Shown one piece after another: positions 42,934-51,581 of a DNA stretch of 58,463 nucleotides. Position 1 is the stretch's first letter. Each line of letters begins with the position of its first letter. A program made the translations under genes and the position numbers. The notes under the pieces were generated by a model. The model worked only from the letters and a program-made list of their open reading frames with translations. It was not told where the DNA came from and searched no databases. This DNA comes from an uncultured Clostridia bacterium (lineage in GTDB: Bacteria; Bacillota; Clostridia; Oscillospirales; Acutalibacteraceae). The stretch is from positions 1-58,463 of the forward strand of contig CALWJA010000014.1 of NCBI GenBank assembly GCA_944380875.1. The letters run 5' to 3'.

Positions 42934-44058
42934 ATGCAAGACACATATCTGGGGAAAGATATCCCCAAGCTGGGCTTTGGCCTCATGCGGCTTCCCATGA
43001 AAGACGGCGCTGTAGATCTGGAACTGACCAAAAAAATGGTGGATCTCTATATGGAGAGAGGATTTACCTATTTCGACACCGCTTATGTTTACATAAACGG
43101 CACGTCTGAGGTAGCGGCAAGGGAAGCCATTGTAAAACGCTATCCCCGGGAAAGCTTCCAGTTAGCCACAAAGCTCCCCATGCACGAGCTGCATGGAGTA
43201 GAAGACATGGAAAGGATCTTCAACACCTCCATGGAACGGGCCGGCGTGACATATTTTGACTTCTACCTTCTCCATGGCCTGAACGCCAACACGGCAAAAA
43301 CAGCTGAAGAGGTAGGCGCCTGGGAATTCATCCGGAAAAAGAAAGAAGAAGGAAAGATCCGGCATATCGGGTTCTCCTTCCATGACACACCCGAGGCATT
43401 GGAAAGCATTCTTTCCGCCCATCCGGAGGCTGAATTTGTGCAGCTGCAGATCAATTATGCCGACTGGGAAAATCCCGGCGTCCAATCCCGCCGCTGCTAC
43501 GAAACTGCCCGGAAACACAATACGCCTGTCCTGATTATGGAGCCCGTCAAGGGCGGTTCTCTGGTCACCATGCGGGAAGACATCAGCGCGCCTATGAAGG
43601 AATATGCCCCCGATGCATCTCTGGCTTCCTGGGCTCTCCGGTTCTGTGCTTCTCTGCCCGGCCTGATTACAGCTCTCAGCGGTATGTCCACTCTGGAGCA
43701 GGTGGAAGACAACACGGCCTTCATGCAGAATGCGAAACCCCTCAGCGAAGAAGAATACGCCGTGATCGAAGAAGTCAAGAAACGTATGGAGGCTGCCAAG
43801 ACCATTCCCTGCACAGACTGCAAGTACTGTGTGAATTCCTGCCCCCAGAGCATCAATATTCCCGGCATATTTGCCGCATACAACCATTATATGTCCTATA
43901 ACCATCTTTCCGCTGCTCAAAACCAGTATCGGAACGCGGTTCGCTCAAGAGGCAAAGCCAGCGATTGCATCAAATGCGGCGCCTGTGAGGAACAATGTCC
44001 ACAGCATATAGAAATCCGCAAAATGCTGGAAATGGCCGCAAAAGAGTTGGAAGGATAA
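42934..44058 (+). CDS. Aldo/keto reductase with C-terminal 4Fe-4S ferredoxin domain
   Basis: A 374-residue protein: an aldo/keto reductase barrel (GKDIPKLGFGLMRLP opening; FDTAYVY with the catalytic Tyr; conserved Lys in ATKLP) followed by two ferredoxin-type cysteine motifs (CTDCKYCVNSCP and CIKCGACEEQCP). The clusters likely take electrons from ferredoxin or pass them to the active site, a form common in Clostridia. The substrate is unknown. AAAGGAGG precedes the ATG. A terminator follows, so it is monocistronic. Confidence 0.92.
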   Translation: MQDTYLGKDIPKLGFGLMRLPMKDGAVDLELTKKMVDLYMERGFTYFDTAYVYINGTSEVAAREAIVKRYPRESFQLATKLPMHELHGVEDMERIFNTSMERAGVTYFDFYLLHGLNANTAKTAEEVGAWEFIRKKKEEGKIRHIGFSFHDTPEALESILSAHPEAEFVQLQINYADWENPGVQSRRCYETARKHNTPVLIMEPVKGGSLVTMREDISAPMKEYAPDASLASWALRFCASLPGLITALSGMSTLEQVEDNTAFMQNAKPLSEEEYAVIEEVKKRMEAAKTIPCTDCKYCVNSCPQSINIPGIFAAYNHYMSYNHLSAAQNQYRNAVRSRGKASDCIKCGACEEQCPQHIEIRKMLEMAAKELEG

Positions 44059-44081
44059 CCAGATAAAAAGGAAGAATTCCA

Positions 44082-44126
44082 AAGGGAGGCGCTTCGTGAT
44101 GAAGTTGCCTCCCTTCAATTTTTCTA
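44082..44126 (+). terminator. Terminator after the aldo/keto reductase
   Basis: Stem AAGGGAGGC / GCCTCCCTT with an inner CTTC/GAAG pair, then CAATTTTTCT. The remaining 230 bp up to 44357 are AT-rich leader with a TATAGT but no clear -35. Confidence 0.75.
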
Positions 44127-44357
44127 ATCAAACGGAATGTTTGAGATTGAAAGTAAAGTTAATATTGTGGGAGCATGACCTTTGATTCAATATCTTTCAC
44201 ATGATATAATTACTACAGCTATTAATTGACTTTTTAGAAAATAAGAATAAGATTAGCTTTGTACACTGGATGTGTTATAGTGAAGCAATCAAAGAAATCA
44301 AATAGGATTGAATCGCACGGCTTTATAGGAACTTAATGATTGTTGGGGGGATAAGTA

Positions 44358-45236
44358 ATGATTGGATTAAAACGTGGAACTGTAAAACTATGCGAACATG
44401 AAAAGGAATGGGAACTTGAAGCTCAGAATACAATTGCTCGGTTGAAACAGATATTGGGTAATGTTATAAAAGACATTGCGCACGTGGGGAGTACCTCTAT
44501 ACTTTCCATAAAGGCAAAACCGATAATTGATATTGCAGTCGCAGTTGATGATTTCAATGATATTCTCAATTTTGAAAAAGAATTAAAAGACAATGGATTT
44601 TACTATCGTCCCAAGGCACAATTATCGATCAAGAATCAGTTGTTGTTTGCCTGTGGCAACGCTTATGATGGTACGGGAGATTTGCAAACTCATTTCATTC
44701 ATGTTGTCCGTACAAATAGTATGGATTGGATAAATTACATAAATTTCAGAGATTATCTTAACAACACACCTTCAGTTGCAAAAGAGTATGAAAATCTAAA
44801 GGTAGCCCTTGCTCTACAAGCGCCCGTTGATAAAGGCAGAGAAAAGTATCTCAAAGGAAAACACGATTTTATTGTCTATACTTTAAGAAAAGCACTTGTC
44901 AAATCCTATCTCGGAAAAACAGTGAACATAAAAATAGACAGGCCTATCGGAAGCATACACCCAAAGCATCCAGAACTTGTCTATCCTATCAATTACGGAT
45001 ATATACCGAATGTGTTTGGCGGTGATGGTGAAGAACTCGATGTGTATTTGCTTGGTGTAGATGTTCCGGTCAAAGAATACACAGCTCGCATTATCGGAAT
45101 TGTTCATCGCCATAACGATGTGGAAGATAAACTGGTCGCCGCACCTGAAGATTTCAATTTCGATCAAAACAAAATTTCAGAATCAGTCAGTTTTGAGGAA
45201 CAATACTATGAAAGTGAAATTGAACTGTGTAACTAA
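44358..45236 (+). CDS. GrpB-type nucleotidyltransferase-fold protein fused to an inorganic-pyrophosphatase-like domain
   Basis: A 292-residue fusion. Residues 1 to about 180 are a GrpB/UPF0157 domain (IAHVGSTSI, IIDIAVAV, then a helical tail); residues about 185-292 resemble soluble family I pyrophosphatases (LVYPINYGYIPNVFGGDGEELDVYLLG). The PPase signature D-x-D-P-x-D is D-G-E-E-L-D here, so one Asp is replaced by Glu. The DNA is more AT-rich and the codon use different from its neighbours, which suggests recent acquisition. GGGGGG lies just before the ATG. Function is unknown; nucleotide transfer coupled to pyrophosphate removal is an attractive guess. Confidence 0.8.
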   Translation: MIGLKRGTVKLCEHEKEWELEAQNTIARLKQILGNVIKDIAHVGSTSILSIKAKPIIDIAVAVDDFNDILNFEKELKDNGFYYRPKAQLSIKNQLLFACGNAYDGTGDLQTHFIHVVRTNSMDWINYINFRDYLNNTPSVAKEYENLKVALALQAPVDKGREKYLKGKHDFIVYTLRKALVKSYLGKTVNIKIDRPIGSIHPKHPELVYPINYGYIPNVFGGDGEELDVYLLGVDVPVKEYTARIIGIVHRHNDVEDKLVAAPEDFNFDQNKISESVSFEEQYYESEIELCN

Positions 45237-45814
45237 TGGATAAGAAGAATATGAAATATTACGTCCATATGTATAGCGAGCATCAGATTTTGATACCAAA
45301 ATCCATATACAAGTTTCGTGCGCCTTCCTTACGGAAGGCATCCCAAGAAGAGCCATTTTTGCTCAAAATCGGTATATTCCCGTTAAAATTTGCCTTACCT
45401 TCCTTCAATTTCAGTCACTTTTCGTTCCACATTTGTCTCTTTTGTTTTTTTCACATATATCTTAAAATATAAGTGGGGTTGTTTATTTTTTAAGGAAAGC
45501 CATTGTGCAGAAAACTGTGTAGAAAGAGGCCTAAACCGGCAAAGAAAAGCTTCTCATAAAAGTATGGACTTTGGCGTCTGTGCCTGCCTGTTATTGCTCC
45601 GGGTACGGCAGTTTAAGGCACTATAGGGCCGGGAAATATCCCGGCCATCGGCTTTCTTCTCTTTCATCCAATCCTATCCGATATAGGCAGTAACATACTT
45701 TCAACAACTCAGTTCCTACATACATGTATACGCTATAGTCTATTTCGGTATTAAAACTATACTCTGGTTCGTTCTATCATTACAATATACCCATTTTTAA
45801 GGAGGAGTTTTTTC
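45237..45814. other. Long intergenic region before the second three-module GH43 gene
   Basis: No credible gene in 578 bp. A strong stem-loop (GGCCGGGA / TCCCGGCC) lies at 45627-45646 and a T/C-rich run follows, so it may end the GrpB transcript. The palindrome ATACATGTAT and two -10-like hexamers (TATAGT, TATACT) near 45720-45770 mark the probable GH43 promoter, but no clear -35 is present. Confidence 0.45.
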
Positions 45815-47692
45815 ATGCCGTATATCCTTTCCTACACAAAGCCTGGCGTAGGCTGTTACAGCGACGCAAATTACCCGGGTCACGTAGCTTATAACTGCGA
45901 CTGGGAACACGCCATGCATCTTGCCGTCAGCAAAGACGGGGAACATTTTACCCCTCTGCGCAACAATACCGGCATCCTTTTCCCAAAATGCACCTTTTCC
46001 GAAGGCAGGATTCAGGGAACTACAAAGACGCTGCTGTATCCATGGATTTTCCGTATGGCAGACGGTTCCTTCGGCGTTTCCGCCGTGCGCCGCAACCAGA
46101 ACGCTCCCGATCCTCTCACAGTTGGATCCATGATGCTCTTTACCTCAAAGGATCTTGTCCGCTATGAAGAAGCCGGCTTCTTAAAGCTCAGCGAAGAGGA
46201 TATCAAAAACCCCCGCTGCCGCTGGGAGCAGGAAAAAGACGCCTATTATGTGGAGTGGGAAACGGAAAAAGGGCTTTTCTGCGGATATACCAAATACTTT
46301 AAAGAGATTCGGGATGTAAAGGCTTGCGCTTCTCCTTCTTTTGAGGCTGCGCCTTCCTATGGAATCGAAGGGGCTGTCCCGGGGAATGTGATTGAAATTT
46401 CCTGTGAGGAAGAGGACTGCATCCGCAAGCACTTCGATGTGATCCGTAATGTGGGCGCGGCTCCCGCCCATATGGAAGTAAAGGCCGGGGAAGCTCCCGC
46501 CTTTGAGAGCCTGCCAAAAGCCACTATGCTTTACAGCGACGGCTCCACACACGACAAGATTGTGAAATGGGATAAAGCAGCCTTCGATGCAATCGATTTC
46601 TCCAAACCCGGCGATTATGAAGTTCCCGGCGAAGTCTATCTGCATCACTGGCCCTTCCCCATTGAACTGAGCAAAATTCCCGGCCTGCCGGAAAATATGC
46701 AGGGACATATGTCCGATCCCTGTGTTGTATATCACGAAGGCCGGTATTTCCTCACTAGCTCCGGCGGCTCTCCCATTGTCATGCGTGTCAGCGACACACT
46801 GGAGGGAGTCTTTACCGCAGAACCCATCTTCATCCCTGTAGACAACGACCCTGCGGTCGAAAATATGGGGCACTGGGCAGCTGAACTGCACTTTATCAAA
46901 GGTGTTCCCTATCTGTTTACAACACTTTCTTCCTCTACACCTGGCCACTGTTATGTGCGCTCCTGTATTCTGCGCTGCAACGGAGATCCCGCAGTGCCGG
47001 AAAACTGGGAACAGCCCCGTCTTTGCTTGAAGCCGAACGGCGCAATCCTCACAGAGGGCGGCATTTCTCTGGATATGACGTATTTCTGTGTAAACGGCGT
47101 CCATTACATCATGTGGTCGGATAGAAAAGTCCCCAACGACAGATTGGATTTCACCCAGGCTGCGCCTGCGGATATCTACATCGCTACTGTGGATCCGGAT
47201 GCTCCCTGGCAGCTTACTACGGAGCCTCAGTGTGTACTGCGCCCGATTTACGGGTGGGATCGCTATGAAACCGAAGTGGACGAGGGTCCCTTCCTTCTCC
47301 GCCGCGGCGACGATCTCTTTATTACGGTTTCCGGTTCCAGCACCGGCATGGCCGATCTGTATGACCTTGGCTTCCTCCACGCAAAAGTGGGCAACAATCT
47401 TCTTACCATGGATGGATGGGATTGGATCCCCTACCCGTTCCTTACGAAGGAAAGCGTCCCCGGTGAATATGGCCCGGGCCACAATAGCTTTGTTAAGGAT
47501 CCGGAAAACGGCGACGACCTGATGGTCTATCACGCTGTGCCCCATGACGAAAACGACAAAACACTGGGGCGGAAACCCGGTATCCGCCGTGTACACTGGG
47601 CAGCAACAGGGCTTCCCTATCTGGAAATGACGGAAGACAGGGATCTGGATCCCAAATTTAAAAATATTACCCTGAAAATCACGGTAAAATAA
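45815..47692 (+). CDS. Cytosolic three-module GH43 family protein, second copy
   Basis: A 625-residue paralogue of the protein at 24995. No signal peptide. The modules in order: partial propeller (about 1-185, AMHLAVSKDGEHFTPLRNNTG; MLFTSKDLVRYEEAG), a Big_4-like Ig module (ATMLYSDGSTHDKIVKWDKA, about 240-280), and a GH43 domain (about 305-610) with candidate catalytic residues in MSDPCVV, ISLDMTYF and VDEGPF. AAGGAGGAG precedes the ATG. Action on imported arabinose/xylose oligosaccharides is the expected role, with the first module possibly binding glycan. Confidence 0.82.
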   Translation: MPYILSYTKPGVGCYSDANYPGHVAYNCDWEHAMHLAVSKDGEHFTPLRNNTGILFPKCTFSEGRIQGTTKTLLYPWIFRMADGSFGVSAVRRNQNAPDPLTVGSMMLFTSKDLVRYEEAGFLKLSEEDIKNPRCRWEQEKDAYYVEWETEKGLFCGYTKYFKEIRDVKACASPSFEAAPSYGIEGAVPGNVIEISCEEEDCIRKHFDVIRNVGAAPAHMEVKAGEAPAFESLPKATMLYSDGSTHDKIVKWDKAAFDAIDFSKPGDYEVPGEVYLHHWPFPIELSKIPGLPENMQGHMSDPCVVYHEGRYFLTSSGGSPIVMRVSDTLEGVFTAEPIFIPVDNDPAVENMGHWAAELHFIKGVPYLFTTLSSSTPGHCYVRSCILRCNGDPAVPENWEQPRLCLKPNGAILTEGGISLDMTYFCVNGVHYIMWSDRKVPNDRLDFTQAAPADIYIATVDPDAPWQLTTEPQCVLRPIYGWDRYETEVDEGPFLLRRGDDLFITVSGSSTGMADLYDLGFLHAKVGNNLLTMDGWDWIPYPFLTKESVPGEYGPGHNSFVKDPENGDDLMVYHAVPHDENDKTLGRKPGIRRVHWAATGLPYLEMTEDRDLDPKFKNITLKITVK

Positions 47693-47733
47693 CGAAACCT
47701 ATAAGCTACGATTACACGCTTGCCGCCTTACAT

Positions 47734-47775
47734 AAAGGGCCCCGGAAGAATTACTTCCGGAGGCCCTTTTATTTT
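47734..47775. terminator. Bidirectional terminator between GH43 and the vWA gene
   Basis: Stem AAAGGGCCcCGGAAG / CTTCCGgaGGCCCTTT with loop AATTA, between convergent genes. Confidence 0.85.
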
Positions 47776-47815
47776 AGCGTCTTTCCTGCTTACCATATTC
47801 CTATAAAACACCTTG

Positions 47816-48475
47816 TTATTCGTTTCCTTTTCGCCCACGTGTTTTAAAATCCGCATCAATGCGTTTTTTCCAATCGGCTCCAAGAGGCGCGTTGCACCGG
47901 ACAGCGCTGATTGCATCGCTTAAGACCTCATAATTCAGCTGGGTTCCTATTGTATCCGCATGGTAGTTGACGGCGCGGTCCGCGCTGATGCCAAAATTGC
48001 CGGCCGTTTCAACCGCGTCTATATTGGCGCCAAGGAACAGGAACTCCCAACCGTATTTTGTTTTCTGCCGCTCTATCATCTTTTTGACTTTCTCGCTGCT
48101 ATACTGCCGGCTGGCGTTTTCCATACCGTCCGTGGTAATGACAAAAAGGGTGTGCTCCGGCACATCCTCGGGCCGGGCGTATTTATGGATAGTACCGATA
48201 TGGTGGATAGCTCCGCCGATGGCATCCAGCAAAGCCGTGCATCCCCGCACGGTATACTCCCTATCCGTCATGGGGCGGATCTTCCGCACGTCGATCCGGT
48301 CGTGCAGGACTTCACACACCGTATCAAACAAAATTGTGGAAATGAGGGCCTCCCCTTTCTCTTTTTTCTGTTTCTTAATCATGGAGTTAAATCCTCCAAT
48401 TGTGTCCGCCTCCAAGCCGCTCATCGAACCGCTGCGATCCAGAATAAAAACAATTTCTGTTCGATTTTTCTTCAT
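47816..48475 (-). CDS. von Willebrand factor type A domain protein (TerY-like)
   Basis: A 219-residue protein that is almost wholly a vWA domain. The MIDAS is intact: D-R-S-G-S-M-S near the start (D-x-S-x-S), Thr in GCTALLDAIGG and Asp in ITTDGMENA. It should bind a divalent cation and a protein partner in the cytoplasm. ATG at 48475 is preferred because GGAGG lies eight bases upstream. It is the last gene of the co-directional kinase/phosphatase block, 163 bp from the membrane protein upstream. TerY-type vWA proteins of this size pair with kinases and PP2C enzymes. Confidence 0.88.
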   Translation of the reverse strand: MKKNRTEIVFILDRSGSMSGLEADTIGGFNSMIKKQKKEKGEALISTILFDTVCEVLHDRIDVRKIRPMTDREYTVRGCTALLDAIGGAIHHIGTIHKYARPEDVPEHTLFVITTDGMENASRQYSSEKVKKMIERQKTKYGWEFLFLGANIDAVETAGNFGISADRAVNYHADTIGTQLNYEVLSDAISAVRCNAPLGADWKKRIDADFKTRGRKGNE

Positions 48476-48638
48476 TTCCGATTCCTCCAAAAAAATAAGG
48501 TTGCCGGATGTTTTCTTCTCTCATCCTTGCAACCTTATCATAAACTGTTTTCGTAATTTTCTGGTCGCCTGCAAAGCGACATTTGCGGATTGCGGGCCAA
48601 AGGGAAAATGTATCCAGTTCCACACATTTCCGTTTGGC

Positions 48639-49694
48639 CTATAAAGTTTTGTATCCCAATTCCGCTAAAACACTCTGTATTTCGTCCGATTTTTCCGGTG
48701 AATGGGCATACACCACCGTATTTTCTTTATATAAAACCACAGTAAACGTTCCCTTATCCGTGGTCGTATAGATTTTTCCGCCGCCTTCTAAAGCGCTTTC
48801 CTGTTTCTTCCCCCCGTCGGAGTCGCCTTCACCCGAGACATCCGACACAATTCTATTAAAAACAGTCTCTGTTGTATCCCCATCGGTGTATTCATAAAAT
48901 TCAAACGCCATATCATCTTTTCTTCCGGAGACAACATTCACCAGCTTATCTTCATCTAAAGTCCAATAGGTCGTGGGTATATTGGCTGTTTCAAACCCTC
49001 GTTTTGACAAAACGGAATGCACCGTATAAAAATCGGCTGTTTCAGCCGCACTGATCTGCGGAACCCCGGAAGCTTCCCCGGAGCTCTGCAGGATCCCCGC
49101 AGCTCCCAGATAGAAGAAAAGCAGAACTCCCAGAAAGAAGCAGCCTATAATTGTATACACAATAGCCGCTTTGGCTCCGCTAATTCCACCTGCTGCTTCT
49201 TCTCTCCGTTTTTGTTCCAGAATCTCTTCCGTTTTCCTATCCAAAGGATTCCTTTTTCTGTAAATCTTTCCCGCGCAGGCAAGAGCTATATTGAAAACAA
49301 GCAAAAGAACGTTACAGACCAGAACGATGTTGCGTTTTTCCGGGTTCTGGAAAGCATAAGCCCCATAACCGCCCAGGGCTAAAGCCAAAAATCCGGGGAT
49401 GGTGCTGTAACAATATCCATAAAACAGTTTTTTCGTTTTTAGGGGATCGGGGCTTGTTTCCAGAAGATACGCGAGGATGAATCTTTTTCTTCTTTCCATC
49501 CCTCTGCGGGCGGCATGGCCGGTTCCCAAAGGACTTTCCCCGGCTAAAAAGAGAAGCTCCCCAAATGTCACCCCGGAAAGGCGCAGCGCTTCCCGAAAAA
49601 GCCAAAAGGAACAAAACAAGTTTATAAGAAACAGCAATACAGAAAAAACAATGGGAAAAACAGATGCAAACATACAGCAGTATCCTTTATCCAT
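48639..49694 (-). CDS. Multi-pass membrane protein with extracytoplasmic C-terminal domain, unknown
   Basis: A 351-residue protein: an N-terminal TM segment (FSVLLFLINLFCSFWLF), a cytoplasmic stretch, two TM segments (IPGFLALALGGYGAYAF, IVLVCNVLLLVFNIALA), a charged cytoplasmic loop, a further TM segment (YTIIGCFFLGVLLFFYLG), then a soluble domain of about 140 residues (TADFYTVHSVLSKRGFETANIPTTY to YKTL). No family recognised; the soluble domain looks like a small alpha/beta fold. It follows the macro-domain gene by only eight bases and so belongs to the same transcript. Confidence 0.7.
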   Translation of the reverse strand: MDKGYCCMFASVFPIVFSVLLFLINLFCSFWLFREALRLSGVTFGELLFLAGESPLGTGHAARRGMERRKRFILAYLLETSPDPLKTKKLFYGYCYSTIPGFLALALGGYGAYAFQNPEKRNIVLVCNVLLLVFNIALACAGKIYRKRNPLDRKTEEILEQKRREEAAGGISGAKAAIVYTIIGCFFLGVLLFFYLGAAGILQSSGEASGVPQISAAETADFYTVHSVLSKRGFETANIPTTYWTLDEDKLVNVVSGRKDDMAFEFYEYTDGDTTETVFNRIVSDVSGEGDSDGGKKQESALEGGGKIYTTTDKGTFTVVLYKENTVVYAHSPEKSDEIQSVLAELGYKTL

Positions 49695-49702
49695 GCAAAA
49701 TT

Positions 49703-50722
49703 TTAAGCTCCCAATAAGCTTTGATCAAAGGCAAACAGAGCTTCATTGATTTCAAACACATTATAGTTTCCACGCTCAATGAAATATTCGATAATGATAT
49801 CGAATTTGTTGCTGTGGGAAAGAGAAAAACCGGCCTTCATAAGCATATCCTTTGTCTCATCCAAAGTAAGTTCCAGAGCAACGGCAAAAGCAATGGCCGT
49901 AGGCTTTGATGGCTTATACAGTTTATCCCCGCGGATCTTGGAAAAAAGCTTCCGATCAATATTGGCTTTTTTATAACACTGGGCGTCCGTCATGCCTTTT
50001 TCATCAATTTTCCGCAGAAGCATTTCCGAAAAGCTTTCATCCATCTGGCTGATGGCTTCCTCCAGAGACAACGACTTTCCAGTAACAGGCATGGAAAACC
50101 CGGGAGCTTGCGGTGCGGCGTGCGCCTGCGCAGGAACCGCTTCCTCGTATTCCGCTGCCCTTTGCATTCGCTCCGCATATAAATCGGTATGCTCCTCTAC
50201 GTAACGGTCGTCAATATAGGAATTGATTTTTGCAAACAGTTTCCTGCTGATGTGATAGGCATTCCGGTCAAAAATCACCAGATATACCATCATATCATTA
50301 TGAAGAAGAAACTCCCCTATGGTATCAATTGCCACCCGCAGGGCCTTGTCTTTCGGATACCCGTAAATACCCGAAGAAATCAGGGGAAATGCAACCGACT
50401 GGCAGCCCTTCTCTTTTGCCAGCAAAAGGGAAGTGCGATAGCAGGAAACAAGCTGTTCCCGCTCCCCATGCAGACCAAGACGCCATCTGGGCCCAACGGT
50501 ATGAATCACATATTTGCAGGGCAGACGATACCCTTTTGTTATTTTTGCGTTCCCGGTCTCACATCCACCAAGCTTTCTGCATTCGGCCAAAAGCTCAGGA
50601 CCGGCAGCCCGGTGGATACATCCGTCCACACCGCCGCCTCCCAAAAGAGAAGAATTTGCCGCGTTGACAATGGCGTCCACTTCCATTTTCGTGATATCAT
50701 TTCGGACAATCTGCAGTGGCAT
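49703..50722 (-). CDS. Macro-domain protein with C-terminal HTH-like extension
   Basis: A 339-residue protein. Residues 1 to about 165 are a macro domain of the MacroD/YmdB type: the Asn-rich [19 protein letters not shown] strand and loop, [11 protein letters not shown] and SGIYGYP, which remove or bind ADP-ribose or O-acetyl-ADP-ribose. A Pro/Ala linker follows, then a helical domain of about 110 residues ([35 protein letters not shown]) that looks like a helix-turn-helix. ATG at 50722 follows GAAGGGGG. It is downstream of the GNAT gene by 38 bp and upstream of the membrane protein gene by 8 bp. Confidence 0.88.
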   Translation of the reverse strand: MPLQIVRNDITKMEVDAIVNAANSSLLGGGGVDGCIHRAAGPELLAECRKLGGCETGNAKITKGYRLPCKYVIHTVGPRWRLGLHGEREQLVSCYRTSLLLAKEKGCQSVAFPLISSGIYGYPKDKALRVAIDTIGEFLLHNDMMVYLVIFDRNAYHISRKLFAKINSYIDDRYVEEHTDLYAERMQRAAEYEEAVPAQAHAAPQAPGFSMPVTGKSLSLEEAISQMDESFSEMLLRKIDEKGMTDAQCYKKANIDRKLFSKIRGDKLYKPSKPTAIAFAVALELTLDETKDMLMKAGFSLSHSNKFDIIIEYFIERGNYNVFEINEALFAFDQSLLGA

Positions 50723-50760
50723 ACTCGTTCCCCCTTCCAAAAACAGTAAGAACCGGAAAC

Positions 50761-51225
50761 TTAAGGTTCCTTATGAACATACATCCTGGCCATGCTGCTC
50801 TCTTCATCATCCGGAACCATACATAAAAATTCCCATCCATATTTTTCATACAATCCAACATGATCTGTAAGCAAATATACTGTGTCTATTCCTTTGGCCT
50901 TCATATCCTTGCATACGAAATCCAAAAGTTTACCAGCAATTCCCTGGCAGCGATATTTTTCTTCCGTATAAACAGCGCATATATTTGGCGTAAGATCTTT
51001 TCTGCTGTGAAAATCATTTTCTATGACGCCCATTCCCGCAATTATAGCGTTTTCATGTAAACAAAGATACCAAGCGGGAACACCCGTTTGGGAAGAAAGA
51101 CTCGCCTCCATGCTTTCCCGGTAAGCCTTAAGGGGAACACCCCATTTACTGTGAAACCATTTTGCTGCGGCATCCTTCCATTGCGGTCTTTCCTGTATAC
51201 GTATTATCTCATATGCAGCCATCAT
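50761..51225 (-). CDS. GNAT family N-acetyltransferase
   Basis: A 154-residue single-domain acetyltransferase. The acetyl-CoA loop is canonical ([13 protein letters not shown], with R-x-x-G-x-A) and the closing [13 protein letters not shown] strand is typical. The acceptor is unknown. AAAGGAT lies before the ATG at 51225. It heads the GNAT-macro-membrane-protein set; a terminator (51472) separates it from the kinase gene upstream. Confidence 0.85.
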   Translation of the reverse strand: MMAAYEIIRIQERPQWKDAAAKWFHSKWGVPLKAYRESMEASLSSQTGVPAWYLCLHENAIIAGMGVIENDFHSRKDLTPNICAVYTEEKYRCQGIAGKLLDFVCKDMKAKGIDTVYLLTDHVGLYEKYGWEFLCMVPDDEESSMARMYVHKEP

Positions 51226-51471
51226 AAATGATCCTTTCTAACCTAGCATCTACACACATGGTATCAAAACGGTTCTTCCGCTCCAAACCTTTGCTCTTCC
51301 GTTACACTTTCGGTGCTATGGACGCCTTTTTTATCATACCACGGTTTTCCAATTCTTACAATGCGGCCAGCGTATTCCCAAACAGCCGCATCCGGTTCTT
51401 TTGGCCCGCTCATCCATCTTTCTTCCCTATGATGAGTCTCCTTTGGGCAGAAAACTTCTTTCCCCGCTCTT

Positions 51472-51510
51472 AAACAAAACGACGGCAGCCGGCAATACGG
51501 CTCCCGTCGT
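51472..51510 (-). terminator. Terminator after the kinase gene
   Basis: Stem ACGACGGcaGCCG / CGGCtcCCGTCGT, then a minus-strand TTTTGTTT. It lies about 70 bp past the kinase stop. The rest of the 356-bp gap must hold the promoter of the GNAT-macro transcript. Confidence 0.75.
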
Positions 51511-51581
51511 TCCCTGGTTCCGGTTAAAGGTTCAAATGGAAAAAGCTGCTGCTAAAAGCATTCCAAAACCGGTTTCTGCAG

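Noticed and set aside
46181..47596. 471-codon open frame on the minus strand opposite the second three-module GH43
   Set aside because: Antisense to a clear GH43 gene; the translation is compositionally random with no family pattern.
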